The notes: generated by a model from the letters alone, not told the origin. A DNA stretch of 57,418 nucleotides from CAYMUC01 sp964471865 (GCA_964471865.1 CAYYHU010000009.1:1-57418), one strand, 5' to 3'. Numbered from the stretch's first letter, positions 1-9,002 are shown. Numbers and translations: made by a program.

Positions 1-166
1 CCGATGTCGATGTCTCCGTCGAAGCCTCGGGTATCCCTTGGTCCGCTCGTCGCTCCGCGACCTGCCAGACGCCACCGGCGAGCATCGCCGGAATCAGGCA
101 TACCCCGAAGAGGACTGCGACGGGATGGCGTGCTCGTCGCCGCGACCCCGGCGGTCGAGGCGTCAT
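1..166 (-). CDS. N-terminal fragment of an exported or membrane-anchored protein
   Basis: Reading the minus strand from an ATG at 166, the frame stays open to the window edge, giving 55 residues and no stop. The fragment has an Arg-rich head (MTPRPPGSRRRARHP), then a hydrophobic stretch of about 15 residues (VAVLFGVCLIPAMLAGG), then a Thr/Ser-rich segment, which is the layout of a signal peptide or N-terminal membrane anchor. An in-frame GTG at 202 is an alternative start. It lies downstream of the acyl-CoA synthetase gene on the same strand. The rest of the protein is outside the window, so no function can be assigned. Confidence 0.55.
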   Translation of the reverse strand, partial: MTPRPPGSRRRARHPVAVLFGVCLIPAMLAGGVWQVAERRADQGIPEASTETSTS

Positions 167-268
167 CGCGCTCGGTTCCGCATGGAGATCTCGATCGACC
201 ACGTCTCCATGCTGCCTGATGAAGCGGGCACGTGCACTTCCGGCGACTGGTCAGCCCGGGGTTGCAGC

Positions 269-2440
269 TCAGATTCGCCGGGAGCGGTACTGCGCGTCAC
301 GCCAGAGATGACCCAATGCGGTCACGGCCCGGTTGGCACTGCCGTAGCAGAGCCGCCCCGTCGCTCGGACCGTGGCCGGACCAGGGTTGTCGGGATCGGC
401 CACTGAGAGTTCAGTCGCAGTGAGCACCGGCTTGTCGAATTCACGCGACAACTCGTCGGCCGCCTCGGCGAAACGAGCATCCTGGCGCTCGTGATAGGCC
501 ACGATTCGGTCCAGGCCATGGTCGGGATAGAAGCGCCCTTCTTTCATGAGACGGGCTTGGTTCGATTGGATTCCCAGGCCCAGATACACCACTGCATGAA
601 CCTCGGGATGCGACACGATGGCCCGCATCACCGCTGGAATCGTGTCGCGGGTCTCGCCGCCGGCGCAGTCGACGGGGTTGTTGCGGCTCCATCGTGGCGG
701 CAGGAGTTCATCGATCGTGGCTCGCAGATCGTCCGGAAGCGGGAGCAGCCGTAACGATCGGTCACGGGTGATGGCATCAGCGGTCACCACTCCCCATCCA
801 CCTGCGGTGGTGAGCACCACGGTGTTGGATCCTCGAGGAACCGGTTGGGTCGCGAAGGTCGCCGCGGCTTCGAAGGCCTCTTCGACGGTCGCTGCTCGGG
901 TGATCCCGACCGCTCGGCACCATCCATCGAACACCTTGTCATTGGCGGCCAGAGCACCGGTGTGGCTGGCAGCTGCGCGCGCTCCTCCTTCGGTGGCACC
1001 GCCTTTGACAAGGACCAGCGGTTTACGAGCGGCTGCCTGTCCGAGACGTTCCATCAGATCCCGGCCATCGGTGATGCCTTCGACATAGGCGAGACCGACC
1101 GCAGTCTCGGGATCGTCGGCATAGAAGTCGAGGTAATCCGCGACGCTGACCGCAGCCGCATTACCAGCCGATACCGCTCGCGAAATTCCCACGCCGGTGG
1201 CTCGCGACCAGTTCAAGAAGCTCGAGACGAAGTTCCCGCTCTGGCTCGCCACGCCGATACGCCCAGCCGGCGGATACGGCGCCACGATCTGAGCGCACAG
1301 TTGGGCCGGGGTGCTGACCACACCCTGACCGTTGGGACCGGCCAGAAGGATGCCGAGTTCATCGGCGAGCGCGACCAACTCCGCCTCGGCGCGTCGACCT
1401 TCCTCCCCGGCCTCGCCATATCCCGCCGAGGTCAAGAACGCCGCCCGGATCCCCTTGGCGGCACAGGCCCGCAACAGTTCGGGATTGGCCGACGCCGGTG
1501 TGCACACGAAGACCAGATCGCATTCACCCGCCGGGAGTTGTTCGATCTCGGTGAGGGTGCGGATACCCAGGACCTCTTCGCCCTGGCGGTTGGTGCCATA
1601 GAGCGCGCCCGGATAGCCGCTGGCGAGCATGTTGTGAAGCGAGACGAAGCCGAACTTTCCCGGGTGAGTCGACGCGCCGGCGACGACCACGCCACGGGGT
1701 TCGAACAAGGCCCGAAAGGCCTCATGTGATGGCCGGGGCCGAACCGTGGCCGATTCCGTGGACGGTGAGGTCGAGATCTCCACGAGGGCATCGACGGCCA
1801 CCACGTCGCCGGCCGAATCCACGATGAGCGGGTTGATGTCGACGCTGGCGATATCGGCTCGCTCCTCAGCGACCCGAGACAGTCCCGTCAACACCGCGAT
1901 GAGCGAATCACGCCGCACCGCAGCGTCGCCACGCACCTCACCGAGCAACGCCTGAGTTGCCAAGTCGTCGATCATTTCTCCCGCGGTGACCGAATCGAGA
2001 GGCACCGGTCGAAACACGACATCGGCGAGGGCTTCGGCGAGCACTCCGCCGACACCGAGCATGACCATGGGACCGAACTGCACATCCCGTACGACTCCGG
2101 CGATCAGTTCACGATGACCTTGGATCATCGGGGCCACCAGCAGCGAGACGGCGCCATCCTCAGGGGTGGCCGCCGCCAAGAGGTCTGATGCAGCCTGCGC
2201 GACTGCACCCTCGTCGCTGAGTCGAAGCCGTACGAGACCTCGCTCGGTCTTATGCGCGATGCGATCCCCGTTGAGCTTGACCACCACCGGGAATCCCAGC
2301 TCCCGGGCGGCCGCCACTGCAGCGTCGGCATCGTCGACGATACGTTCGGGAGCCATGGGGACCCCTGATGCCGCCAGGAGTGCCTTCGAGTCGGCTTCTG
2401 ACAGAGTCCGGGTGGATGAGGGGGTCGCGGCTGCGTTCAT
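269..2440 (-). CDS. ADP-forming acetate/acyl-CoA ligase, fused beta-alpha
   Basis: This 723-residue protein is an NDP-forming acyl-CoA synthetase, which interconverts acyl-CoA and free acid plus nucleotide triphosphate in the cytosol. Residues 1-225 form the ATP-grasp (beta) part, with VVVKLNGDRIAHKTERGLVR near 52-71. Residues 245-340 are the CoA-binding Rossmann domain (GVVVAGASTHPGKFG), and the rest is the succinyl-CoA-ligase-like region. The SHTGAL motif at 492-497 carries the histidine (H493) that is phosphorylated in this family. ATP-grasp first is one of the known domain orders. It lies 33 bp downstream of the TetR gene on the same strand, so the two are probably co-transcribed. The acyl substrate cannot be read from the sequence. 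Confidence 0.93.
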   Translation of the reverse strand: MNAAATPSSTRTLSEADSKALLAASGVPMAPERIVDDADAAVAAARELGFPVVVKLNGDRIAHKTERGLVRLRLSDEGAVAQAASDLLAAATPEDGAVSLLVAPMIQGHRELIAGVVRDVQFGPMVMLGVGGVLAEALADVVFRPVPLDSVTAGEMIDDLATQALLGEVRGDAAVRRDSLIAVLTGLSRVAEERADIASVDINPLIVDSAGDVVAVDALVEISTSPSTESATVRPRPSHEAFRALFEPRGVVVAGASTHPGKFGFVSLHNMLASGYPGALYGTNRQGEEVLGIRTLTEIEQLPAGECDLVFVCTPASANPELLRACAAKGIRAAFLTSAGYGEAGEEGRRAEAELVALADELGILLAGPNGQGVVSTPAQLCAQIVAPYPPAGRIGVASQSGNFVSSFLNWSRATGVGISRAVSAGNAAAVSVADYLDFYADDPETAVGLAYVEGITDGRDLMERLGQAAARKPLVLVKGGATEGGARAAASHTGALAANDKVFDGWCRAVGITRAATVEEAFEAAATFATQPVPRGSNTVVLTTAGGWGVVTADAITRDRSLRLLPLPDDLRATIDELLPPRWSRNNPVDCAGGETRDTIPAVMRAIVSHPEVHAVVYLGLGIQSNQARLMKEGRFYPDHGLDRIVAYHERQDARFAEAADELSREFDKPVLTATELSVADPDNPGPATVRATGRLCYGSANRAVTALGHLWRDAQYRSRRI

Positions 2441-2473
2441 TCGCAGGGTGCTACACCATCCACGGCTCTGTAC

Positions 2474-3163
2474 TCAAGACGAAACGGCGATGATCGTCTT
2501 CTTGTCAGCGGACTCGGAGTCCACTGCAGTGTCGTGAGGTGGAAGAAGTGCGGCCCGAAAAAAGGCTCGGAGATGTTCGAGTCGGGTCTCCAAAAGTTCG
2601 GGCGTCATCGGGTCGGCGTCGAGAAGCCCTTCGAGAAACGGGGCGTCAGAGAAGTAGCTGAGCAGGGCTCCGTAGCCCGTGAGCAGCAACTGTTCGGGAT
2701 CGTGGGGGCGAAATGCTCCGGCGTCCATACCCGCTCGGAAAAAGGATGCGGCCTGATCGAACAGGGGTCGCATGATTCCGGCGAGATCCACTCCGAGGTG
2801 GCTGCCGCTGTCCACGGCTTCGCGACGGATCAGGCGCACATAGTCGGGATTTTCGGCGAAGAAGCGAAAACCTGCCGACATGACCGATTCGACTTTGTCC
2901 CATCCGGCTCCCGGTTCGGTGACTTTTTCGGCCAACAACTCGAACCAGTCCGAGAGCAGGCCCTCGAAGACTTCGGCGTAGAGGGCGTCTTTGGATGGGA
3001 AGTGATGCAGCAGGCTCGGGCGACGGATGCCGACTTCGGCGGCGATGTCGTTGAGCGAGGTCTCGGCGTAGCCACCGGCTGCGAACAAGCGGCGAGCGGC
3101 GTGCACGATGGCATCACGTGTCGACAGCATCTCGGTGTCGCCCATCGCCGGGGTTCGGTTCAC
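2474..3163 (-). CDS. TetR/AcrR family transcriptional regulator
   Basis: This 229-residue protein has a classic TetR N-terminus: helix-turn-helix at about residues 35-58 (SLNDIAAEVGIRRPSLLHHF followed by PSKDAL) and a helical ligand-binding C-terminus. The GTG start at 3163 is favoured because a TACACT box lies exactly 7 bases upstream (3171-3176). The gene diverges from the desaturase gene and precedes the acyl-CoA synthetase. A 16-bp palindrome between the divergent genes is the likely operator, so the natural hypothesis is a lipid or acyl-CoA responsive repressor controlling both directions. The ligand is unknown. Confidence 0.92.
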   Translation of the reverse strand: MNRTPAMGDTEMLSTRDAIVHAARRLFAAGGYAETSLNDIAAEVGIRRPSLLHHFPSKDALYAEVFEGLLSDWFELLAEKVTEPGAGWDKVESVMSAGFRFFAENPDYVRLIRREAVDSGSHLGVDLAGIMRPLFDQAASFFRAGMDAGAFRPHDPEQLLLTGYGALLSYFSDAPFLEGLLDADPMTPELLETRLEHLRAFFRAALLPPHDTAVDSESADKKTIIAVSS

Positions 3164-3170
3164 GCCCCGA

Positions 3171-3222
3171 AGTGTACGTGATCCCGAGTTCCCTACTGAC
3201 CAGTAGGTAGGTCTGGTATGGT
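3171..3222. promoter_or_regulatory. Divergent leaderless promoters for TetR and desaturase genes
   Basis: TACACT (minus strand, 3176-3171) sits 7 bases before the GTG at 3163. TATGGT (plus strand, 3217-3222) sits 7 bases before the GTG at 3230. The apparent ATG at 3218 lies inside this second box, so it is a poor start choice. The candidate operator lies between the two boxes. Confidence 0.6.
3192..3207. promoter_or_regulatory. 16-bp palindrome, candidate TetR operator
   Basis: CCTACTGACCAGTAGG has perfect 7-base arms around AC. Its size and form resemble operators of actinobacterial TetR regulators of lipid metabolism. It ends 9 bases before the -10 box of the desaturase, where a bound dimer would block polymerase. 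Confidence 0.65.
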
Positions 3223-3229
3223 TCGAGGC

Positions 3230-3879
3230 GTGAGCACCCTTGTCATCGCCCTCGCCGTCGGTCTGGCGGTCTCGTTGATCGCCAATGTCGCCACGACGGT
3301 GTACCTACATAGGGCACTGTCACATCGGGCTTTGACCCTCTCCCCCGTTGCAGCATGGGGCTTTCGGGTGCTCGTGTGGATCACGACCGGAATTCGGCCC
3401 CGCCAATGGGTGGCGGTGCACCGTAAACATCATGCGTTCACCGATGTCGATGGTGATCCTCACTCTCCGGTGCTGTTGGGCTGGGTGCGCGTCCAGATCG
3501 CCAATGTGGCGCTGTATCGCCGCGAGGCCAACAATCCCGAGACTCTGCGGCGTTACGCCAAGGATCTGCCTGCTGATCGGTGGGACCGGATCCTGTTCGA
3601 TCGGGCTCTGGTGGGTCTGGGTCTGGGCGTGGCGCTCCTGGTGATCCTGCTCGGCCCGGTGGCGGGGTTGTTGGCGGCCTTCGTGCACGTGAACCTCTAT
3701 CTCGGAGGTTCGGCGGCGGTGAACGCCATCGGACATCACTTCGGCCGGCGGCCCTATCCCAATTCGGCGGGCAATCTGCAGTGGCTGGCCTTCTTGACCG
3801 CCGGCGAAGGCCTCCACAACAACCACCATGCCGCTCCGACCTCGGCACGACTGTCGCATCGGTGGTTCGAGATCGATCC
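3230..3879 (+). CDS. Acyl-CoA/fatty acid desaturase, 3' end lost in gap
   Basis: The 216 visible residues have the histidine boxes of membrane di-iron desaturases, which introduce a double bond into acyl chains. From the GTG at 3230 these are HRALSH at 27-32, HRKHH at 64-68, GHH near 168 and HNNHH at 196-200. Hydrophobic stretches cover residues 2-20, about 42-55 and 128-160. The start at 3230 is chosen because a TATGGT -10 box ends 7 bases upstream, overlapping the ATG at 3218. The frame runs into the 100-N gap. The sequence after the gap is a different protein, so the C-terminus is missing. Confidence 0.9.
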
Positions 3880-3979
3880 NNNNNNNNNNNNNNNNNNNNN
3901 NNNNNNNNNNNNNNNNNNNNNNNNNNNNNNNNNNNNNNNNNNNNNNNNNNNNNNNNNNNNNNNNNNNNNNNNNNNNNNN
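3880..3979. other. 100-N scaffold gap
   Basis: Exactly 100 N, a usual placeholder for a gap of unknown size. The reading frame happens to stay open across it, creating a false fusion of the desaturase with the next gene. Confidence 0.98.
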
Positions 3980-4372
3980 ATCGTCTCCGCCGTGTTCGTC
4001 GAGAACTACGACACTCGACCCGCTCCGGGACCCTCCACTCGCCTGGATCTCCAGGGGGTCTTCTTCTCCCTGGCAGCCCCGTCTCCGGTTCCCGTCACCA
4101 TCGAGCCGCATCTGCTTGCCATCATCTACTGCCCCACCGACGAGGCCGGACAGGGAGTGTTCGAGGTCGTCTTTCGACGCGGACCTCATGAAGACGATGA
4201 GCAACTGGCTCGCAACGTGTCGCCGTTCTCGGTGGACCCGGGCCGCTTCACCGCTCGGTTCGTGCGCGGTGAGATCGACTTCACCGAATACGGGCAGGTC
4301 TTTGCCCACTGTCGTGTCGATCGGGGCCCCTGGCATCTGGTGCCTCTCACCTTGCTTCCTCCGGCCTCATGA
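3980..4372 (+). CDS. C-terminal fragment of an uncharacterised protein (DUF6941-like?)
   Basis: The 130 residues after the gap have no His boxes or membrane segments, so they do not belong to the desaturase. They read as a small all-beta cytosolic protein: IVSAVFVENYDT, then LDLQGVFFSL, then VDRGPWHLVPLTLLPP at the end. From memory this pattern resembles uncharacterised DUF6941-type proteins, and that is a weak guess. The stop overlaps the ATG of the FIST gene by 4 bases, so the two are translationally coupled. The start is lost in the gap. Confidence 0.7.
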   Translation: MVSAVFVENYDTRPAPGPSTRLDLQGVFFSLAAPSPVPVTIEPHLLAIIYCPTDEAGQGVFEVVFRRGPHEDDEQLARNVSPFSVDPGRFTARFVRGEIDFTEYGQVFAHCRVDRGPWHLVPLTLLPPAS

Positions 4373-5547
4373 CCCCCGGGTGTGCATCGGCGATCAGCGT
4401 GCACCCTCGCGCCGATCACGCCACCGGCGAGGTGTTGGGTTCGATCGTGGAACGACTCGGAGCCGGAGTCGATCTCGCCATGATGATGGTGACGAGCGCC
4501 CATCGCGACTCCATGGTGGACATCGCTGCTGCGGTCTCGACGGTTCTCGATCCTCGGGCGCTCATCGGGGTGACGGCCTCGGGGGTGCTCGGGGAGGGAA
4601 CGGGTGTGGAGGATGCGCCCGGGTTGGTCATCTGGGCAGCCCGTTTCGCAACGCCCGAGACCGATGCGGTCCGCGCCGTACATCTGCGCGCCGTACGCAC
4701 CGAATCAGGTATCGCGGTGACGGGACTCGAGGGTGTCGACCTGGCATCGGCAGGTTCGATGGTTCTCGTGGCGGATCCGTTCTCGTTTCCCACCGAAGCA
4801 TTCTGTGCACAGTTGTCGCGAGAGCATCCCGAACTCGTGATCATCGGCGGATTGGCGTCGGGAGCAGCCGCTCCCGACGGTAACCGGCTCGTCATCGGTG
4901 GACGAGTGGTGTCTGATGGGGCGGTTGCCTGGGTCCTCCCGCCCTCGATGAGTCCGGTTCCGGTGGTCTCTCAGGGGTGTCGCCCCGTGGGCCAACCCTG
5001 GACCGTGACAGCCTCTCATGCCAACGTGCTCGTCGAGCTCGCCGGGCAGCCTGCGTTGCAGCGATTCCGCACTGAACTCGAGACCCTCTCACCCGAGGAT
5101 CGAATGTTGGCCGCGGGAGGTCTCCACTGTGGGCTCCTCGCAGCTGAGCGAGCCCTCGATCCCGGACGGGGCGACTTCTTGGTGCGAGGGGTTCTCGGGG
5201 CCGACGAAGAACGGGGCACCGTGACGGTAGGAGATGTCGTACCGGTCGGATCCGTGGTGCAGTTACATGTGCGCGACCCCGAGTCGGCGGGCGAGGATCT
5301 CGCCGTCATGCTGAGCGAGGCCTCGAACGCGATGTCGGCGACGGGAGCTCTCGTGTTCACCTGTAATGGACGAGGTCAGGCGATGTTCGATCGCTCCGAT
5401 CACGATGCGATGGTGGTCGCCGACACCGTCGATCTCGCGAGCGCTGGGATGATGTGTGCCGGTGAGATCGGTCCGGTGGCTGGGCGCACCGTTCTTCATG
5501 GTTTCACCGCCTCGGTGGCCCTCTTCGACACCTCGGCATCCCGCTGA
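4369..5547 (+). CDS. FIST domain sensory protein
   Basis: This 392-residue protein matches the FIST_N plus FIST_C architecture, thought to sense small ligands, perhaps amino acids. The N-terminal half has the expected glycine-rich patterns (LIGVTASGVLGEG near 65-77). The C-terminal half ends with ALVFTCNGRGQAMF, characteristic of FIST_C. There is no membrane segment and no attached kinase or cyclase output domain, so it is a stand-alone FIST protein. It overlaps the preceding gene by 4 bp. The stop codon lies inside an 18-bp palindrome. Confidence 0.85.
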   Translation: MTPGCASAISVHPRADHATGEVLGSIVERLGAGVDLAMMMVTSAHRDSMVDIAAAVSTVLDPRALIGVTASGVLGEGTGVEDAPGLVIWAARFATPETDAVRAVHLRAVRTESGIAVTGLEGVDLASAGSMVLVADPFSFPTEAFCAQLSREHPELVIIGGLASGAAAPDGNRLVIGGRVVSDGAVAWVLPPSMSPVPVVSQGCRPVGQPWTVTASHANVLVELAGQPALQRFRTELETLSPEDRMLAAGGLHCGLLAAERALDPGRGDFLVRGVLGADEERGTVTVGDVVPVGSVVQLHVRDPESAGEDLAVMLSEASNAMSATGALVFTCNGRGQAMFDRSDHDAMVVADTVDLASAGMMCAGEIGPVAGRTVLHGFTASVALFDTSASR

Positions 5548-5556
5548 TCAGCGGGA
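5539..5556. terminator. 18-bp perfect palindrome over the FIST stop codon
   Basis: TCCCGCTGATCAGCGGGA is a perfect palindrome, and its TGA is the stop codon of the FIST gene. In RNA it can fold as a 7-bp stem with a GATC loop. No T-tract follows, so it may be a weak terminator or 3'-end stabiliser ahead of the tkt promoter. Confidence 0.45.
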
Positions 5557-5647
5557 CGGGGCTCGAAGGATTCACACGAGACCCGACCACTAATCTTCGG
5601 GCTCGATCCGGGGTTGCGGATCCCTCGGGTCGGGGGGACGACGCGGG

Positions 5648-5653
5648 TAGTGT
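5648..5653 (+). promoter_or_regulatory. -10 box of leaderless tkt promoter
   Basis: TAGTGT followed by 7 bases and then the GTG start of tkt, matching the box-to-start geometry seen throughout the window. Confidence 0.55.
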
Positions 5654-5660
5654 CGCACGG

Positions 5661-7694
5661 GTGACGACCACGTCTGCCAACTCCCCCGGTCCGACGAGTC
5701 CGGCGACCGTTTTCGATGCCGAGACCGAGCGCCAAGCGATCGCTGTGGTGCGCGGTCTCGCCATGGATGCGCCCCTGGCCGCGAAGTCCGGACATCAAGG
5801 CACCGCGATGTCGTTGGCGCCGATCGCGCATGTCCTCTACGGACGGGTCATGCGCCATGATCCCACCGACCCGACCTGGGCAGATCGGGACCGTTTCATT
5901 CTGTCCAACGGTCACGCATCGATCCTGCAGTACTCGATGCTCCACCTATGTGGCTATGGCCTCGAACGCGCCGATCTCGAGGCCTTCCGCCAATGGGGTT
6001 CGGCGACTCCTGGACATCCTGAGGTCGGACACACCCCCGGTGTCGAGGTCACCACCGGACCTCTGGGACAGGGTCTGGCCAACGCCGTGGGCATGGCGAT
6101 CGCCGAACGCCACCAACGCGCGGTTTTCGGTTCTGATGTCGTCGACCATCGCATCTACGTCCTCGCCGGTGACGGATGTCTGATGGAGGGGGTCAGCCAT
6201 GAGGCGGCCTCACTCGCGGGACATCTCGGATTGGGCCGACTCATCTGTGTCTTCGACGACAACCGCATCACGATCGACGGCAGCACCGACTTGACGGTCA
6301 GCGATGACGTTCCAGGACGGTTCCGAGCCTATGGCTGGCATGTGATCGAACTTGGCGAGGCCGGCGAAGACCTCGACGTTCTCGAGCAGGCCCTGAGAGA
6401 TGCCGCCGCGATCGAGGATCGTCCGAGTCTCGTGGTCGTTCGCACTCATATCGGGTTTCCCTCACCGGATCACACCGATCGTCACGAGGCCCATGGCAAC
6501 CCGTTTACCGCCGAGGACGTGGCCCGGACCAAAGCCCTGATGGGCCTGCCCGATGAAGCGTTCCATCTTCCTGAGACTCTGATCTCTCGTTACCGCGCCG
6601 TGGTGACCGAGCGCGGAGCGCGCGACCGTGAGGCCTGGACTCAACGCCTCGCCGAGCGCCGCCACGATCCCGATTTCGCTCAGCGCTGGGACGCCGCGTG
6701 GTCCCTCACCGATCCGGGGTTGGCGGGCTGGGACACCATCGAGGTTCCCGTGGACCCAACGGCCTCACCAGCGACGCGCCAAACGATCCAGGCGGCGATG
6801 TCGGCCACGGCTCCCTCGCTGCCCGGTCTGATCGGTGGATCCGCCGACCTGACCGGGAACACCGGGGTCAAGATCGCGGGAGCTTCGGGCCATCAACGCG
6901 CCACGCCCGAGGGCGCCCAGGTGTATTTCGGGGTTCGCGAACATGCGATGGGGGCGGCTGCGGTCGGGATGGCCTTGCACGGAGGCGCCCTTCCGGTGAT
7001 CGGTACCTTCTTCGTCTTCGCTGATTATCTGCGTCCGGCGCTGCGGCTCGCCGCGCTGTCACGAGCCAAGGTCGTGTTCGTGTTCAGCCATGACTCAGTC
7101 GGAGTCGGCGAGGACGGACCCACCCATCAACCCGTCGAGCATCTGGCGACGCTGCGGGCGATTCCTGGGCTTCATGTGATTCGACCCGCCGACGCGTCCG
7201 AGACGATCGCTGCGTGGCGTGATGCTGTCACCCACGATGGACCCACCGCCATCGTGTTGTCGCGCCAATCGCTGCCTCAGATCACCGACGGTTCCGCGGT
7301 GGGTCCCGGAGCTGCACCCGTGGGCGTCGAGGTGTCGGACCCCGATGTGGTGCTCGTGGGCACGGGAAGCGAGGTCTCGGTCTGTGTCGGCGCTGCCGAG
7401 GTGTTGTCACAACGAGGCATCGCAGCACGGGTCGTGTCGATGCCGTCCTGGGATCGCTTCGAGAGCCGATCACCTGCCGACATCGAAGCCGTTCTGGGCT
7501 CTGGTGTACCGGTGGTGTCCGTCGAGGCGGCGACGACATTTGGTTGGTCCCGCTGGGCTGATGCATCGGTGGGCATCGATCGTTTCGGAGCTTCGGCTCC
7601 AGGTCCGGTGGTGATGGAACGTCTCGGGATCAGCGTGGACCGAGTCGTCGAGGTAGCCGGGGCTCTCATCACTGCTCGAGGAGCCCGATCATGA
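5661..7694 (+). CDS. tkt: Transketolase
   Basis: This 677-residue transketolase moves two-carbon units between sugar phosphates in the pentose-phosphate pathway, using thiamine diphosphate. Visible are the N-terminal SGHQGTAMS (43-51), the TPP/Mg motif GDGCLMEG at 170-177 with its downstream DDNRITIDG, and the middle-domain signature YFGVREHAMG. SHDSVGVGEDGPTHQPVEHL is the conserved cofactor and substrate-binding stretch. Length is normal. The GTG at 5661 is supported by the TAGTGT box. The stop overlaps the ATG of tal by 4 bp, so both non-oxidative branch enzymes are made together. Confidence 0.97.
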   Translation: MTTTSANSPGPTSPATVFDAETERQAIAVVRGLAMDAPLAAKSGHQGTAMSLAPIAHVLYGRVMRHDPTDPTWADRDRFILSNGHASILQYSMLHLCGYGLERADLEAFRQWGSATPGHPEVGHTPGVEVTTGPLGQGLANAVGMAIAERHQRAVFGSDVVDHRIYVLAGDGCLMEGVSHEAASLAGHLGLGRLICVFDDNRITIDGSTDLTVSDDVPGRFRAYGWHVIELGEAGEDLDVLEQALRDAAAIEDRPSLVVVRTHIGFPSPDHTDRHEAHGNPFTAEDVARTKALMGLPDEAFHLPETLISRYRAVVTERGARDREAWTQRLAERRHDPDFAQRWDAAWSLTDPGLAGWDTIEVPVDPTASPATRQTIQAAMSATAPSLPGLIGGSADLTGNTGVKIAGASGHQRATPEGAQVYFGVREHAMGAAAVGMALHGGALPVIGTFFVFADYLRPALRLAALSRAKVVFVFSHDSVGVGEDGPTHQPVEHLATLRAIPGLHVIRPADASETIAAWRDAVTHDGPTAIVLSRQSLPQITDGSAVGPGAAPVGVEVSDPDVVLVGTGSEVSVCVGAAEVLSQRGIAARVVSMPSWDRFESRSPADIEAVLGSGVPVVSVEAATTFGWSRWADASVGIDRFGASAPGPVVMERLGISVDRVVEVAGALITARGARS

Positions 7695-8791
7695 CCGGAT
7701 CACGCCTTCACCGGCTGTATCACGAGCTGGGCCAGAGCGCCTGGATCGACAATCTGCGACGCGATGATCTCCACAGCGGTGCACTGGTGGCATTGCGTGA
7801 TCGAGGCGTGCGTGGACTCACCTCGAACCCCACGATCTTTGCGAAGTCGATCACCGGCTCCAGTGCGTATGACGCCGATCTGGCTCGTCTCGCTCGCGAG
7901 CGGGCGACAGCGGATGAGGCCGTGTGGTCACTGATGCTCGACGATATTCGGGCCGCGCTCGAGGTCTTCGCTTCCGTCCATGCCGAATCCGATGGGATCG
8001 ACGGATTCGTGAGTGTCGAGGTCGATCCAGCTCTGGCCCATGACACCGGTGCCACCATGGATGCCGCCCGAGCCCTGCATCAACGCATCGATGCCCCGAA
8101 CGTGATGATCAAGGTTCCTGCCACGACTGCAGGGCTTCCTGCGATCGAAACGATGATCGCCGAGGGGCGTTCCATCAACGTCACGTTGATCTTCAGCCTC
8201 GATCGATACCGGGCAGTCATGGAGAGCTATCTACGAGGTCTGGAGCGTCGCGCCGAGGACCCTGATGCCGACCTGTCGAGTGTGGCGAGTGTGGCGAGTT
8301 TCTTCGTGAGCCGAGTCGATACCGAGGTGGATCGTCGTCTCGACGAGATCGGGGGTGCGGCCCGATCGCTCCAGGGCACTGCCGCAGTCGATCAGGCGGT
8401 ACTCGCCTATGACGCTTTCGTCGATACGTTTCGGGGTCCGCGGTGGGATGCGTTGGTGGCGCGTGGAGCCCGGGTCCAACGTCCGTTGTGGGCATCGACG
8501 TCGACGAAGAATCCCCAGTACCCCGACACCTTGTACGTGGACTCGTTGATCGGCCCCCACACCGTCAACACGCTGCCGGATGCCACCTTGGAGGCCTTCG
8601 ATGATCATGGTCGGCTCGAGCGCACCGTCGATCTCGACGTCGACGCGTCCCGACGTCGCTGGGATGCGGTGCGGGATGCGGGTGTCGATCTCGATGCCGT
8701 AGCCGAAGGTCTCGAGCGCGACGGGGTGGCCTCGTTCCAGGACAGCTTCACCGAGCTGCTCGCAGCCGTGGCCTCTCGTCTGGAGAGCTGA
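7691..8791 (+). CDS. tal: Transaldolase
   Basis: This 366-residue actinobacterial-type transaldolase transfers a dihydroxyacetone unit between sugar phosphates in the cytosol. Key features are GLTSNPTIFAKSI near residues 42-54 and NVMIKVPAT around K141, the Schiff-base lysine. WASTSTKNPQYPDTLYVDSL lies in the C-terminal half, in the stretch that often contains ASTSxKNP in this subgroup. It overlaps tkt by ATGA. No other pentose-phosphate genes follow; the operon ends against a convergent gene. Confidence 0.96.
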   Translation: MTGSRLHRLYHELGQSAWIDNLRRDDLHSGALVALRDRGVRGLTSNPTIFAKSITGSSAYDADLARLARERATADEAVWSLMLDDIRAALEVFASVHAESDGIDGFVSVEVDPALAHDTGATMDAARALHQRIDAPNVMIKVPATTAGLPAIETMIAEGRSINVTLIFSLDRYRAVMESYLRGLERRAEDPDADLSSVASVASFFVSRVDTEVDRRLDEIGGAARSLQGTAAVDQAVLAYDAFVDTFRGPRWDALVARGARVQRPLWASTSTKNPQYPDTLYVDSLIGPHTVNTLPDATLEAFDDHGRLERTVDLDVDASRRRWDAVRDAGVDLDAVAEGLERDGVASFQDSFTELLAAVASRLES

Positions 8792-8794
8792 TCC

Positions 8795-8814
8795 GTCCCG
8801 GTTCGGAAAGGGAC
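8795..8814. terminator. Small hairpin between convergent genes
   Basis: GTCCC and GGGAC arms separated by 10 bases lie in the 22 bp between the stop of tal and the stop of the opposing small gene. It is weak (5-bp stem, no T-tract) but well placed for both directions. Confidence 0.3.
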
Positions 8815-9002
8815 TACTCCTCGAGGCTTTCGAGACTGCGGATCGCCTTGTCGATGGCCCGTCGGGCCTGCTGAAGCACCTTGTCGGCATCGGGGCGGCG
8901 TGTCTGCCCCTCCGCGACGGCTTCTCGAAGCAGGTCGAAGGATCGATCGTCGATCCACTCCGCCACACCCCGGAGTCGTTCGAGAGCCTCAGTGACGTCC
9001 AC
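8814..9002 (-). CDS. Small conserved-looking protein of the glycolate operon
   Basis: A 62-residue charged, helical protein (MDVTEALERLRGVAEWID, ending AIRSLESLEE) with no cysteines or membrane segment. The GTG at 9002 is preceded by GAGGAG 4 bases upstream and overlaps the glcF coding end by 14 bp, so it is probably translated from the same mRNA. I do not recognise the family. It could be a small accessory or regulatory protein. It is also short enough that a chance ORF cannot be excluded. Confidence 0.55.
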   Translation of the reverse strand: MDVTEALERLRGVAEWIDDRSFDLLREAVAEGQTRRPDADKVLQQARRAIDKAIRSLESLEE

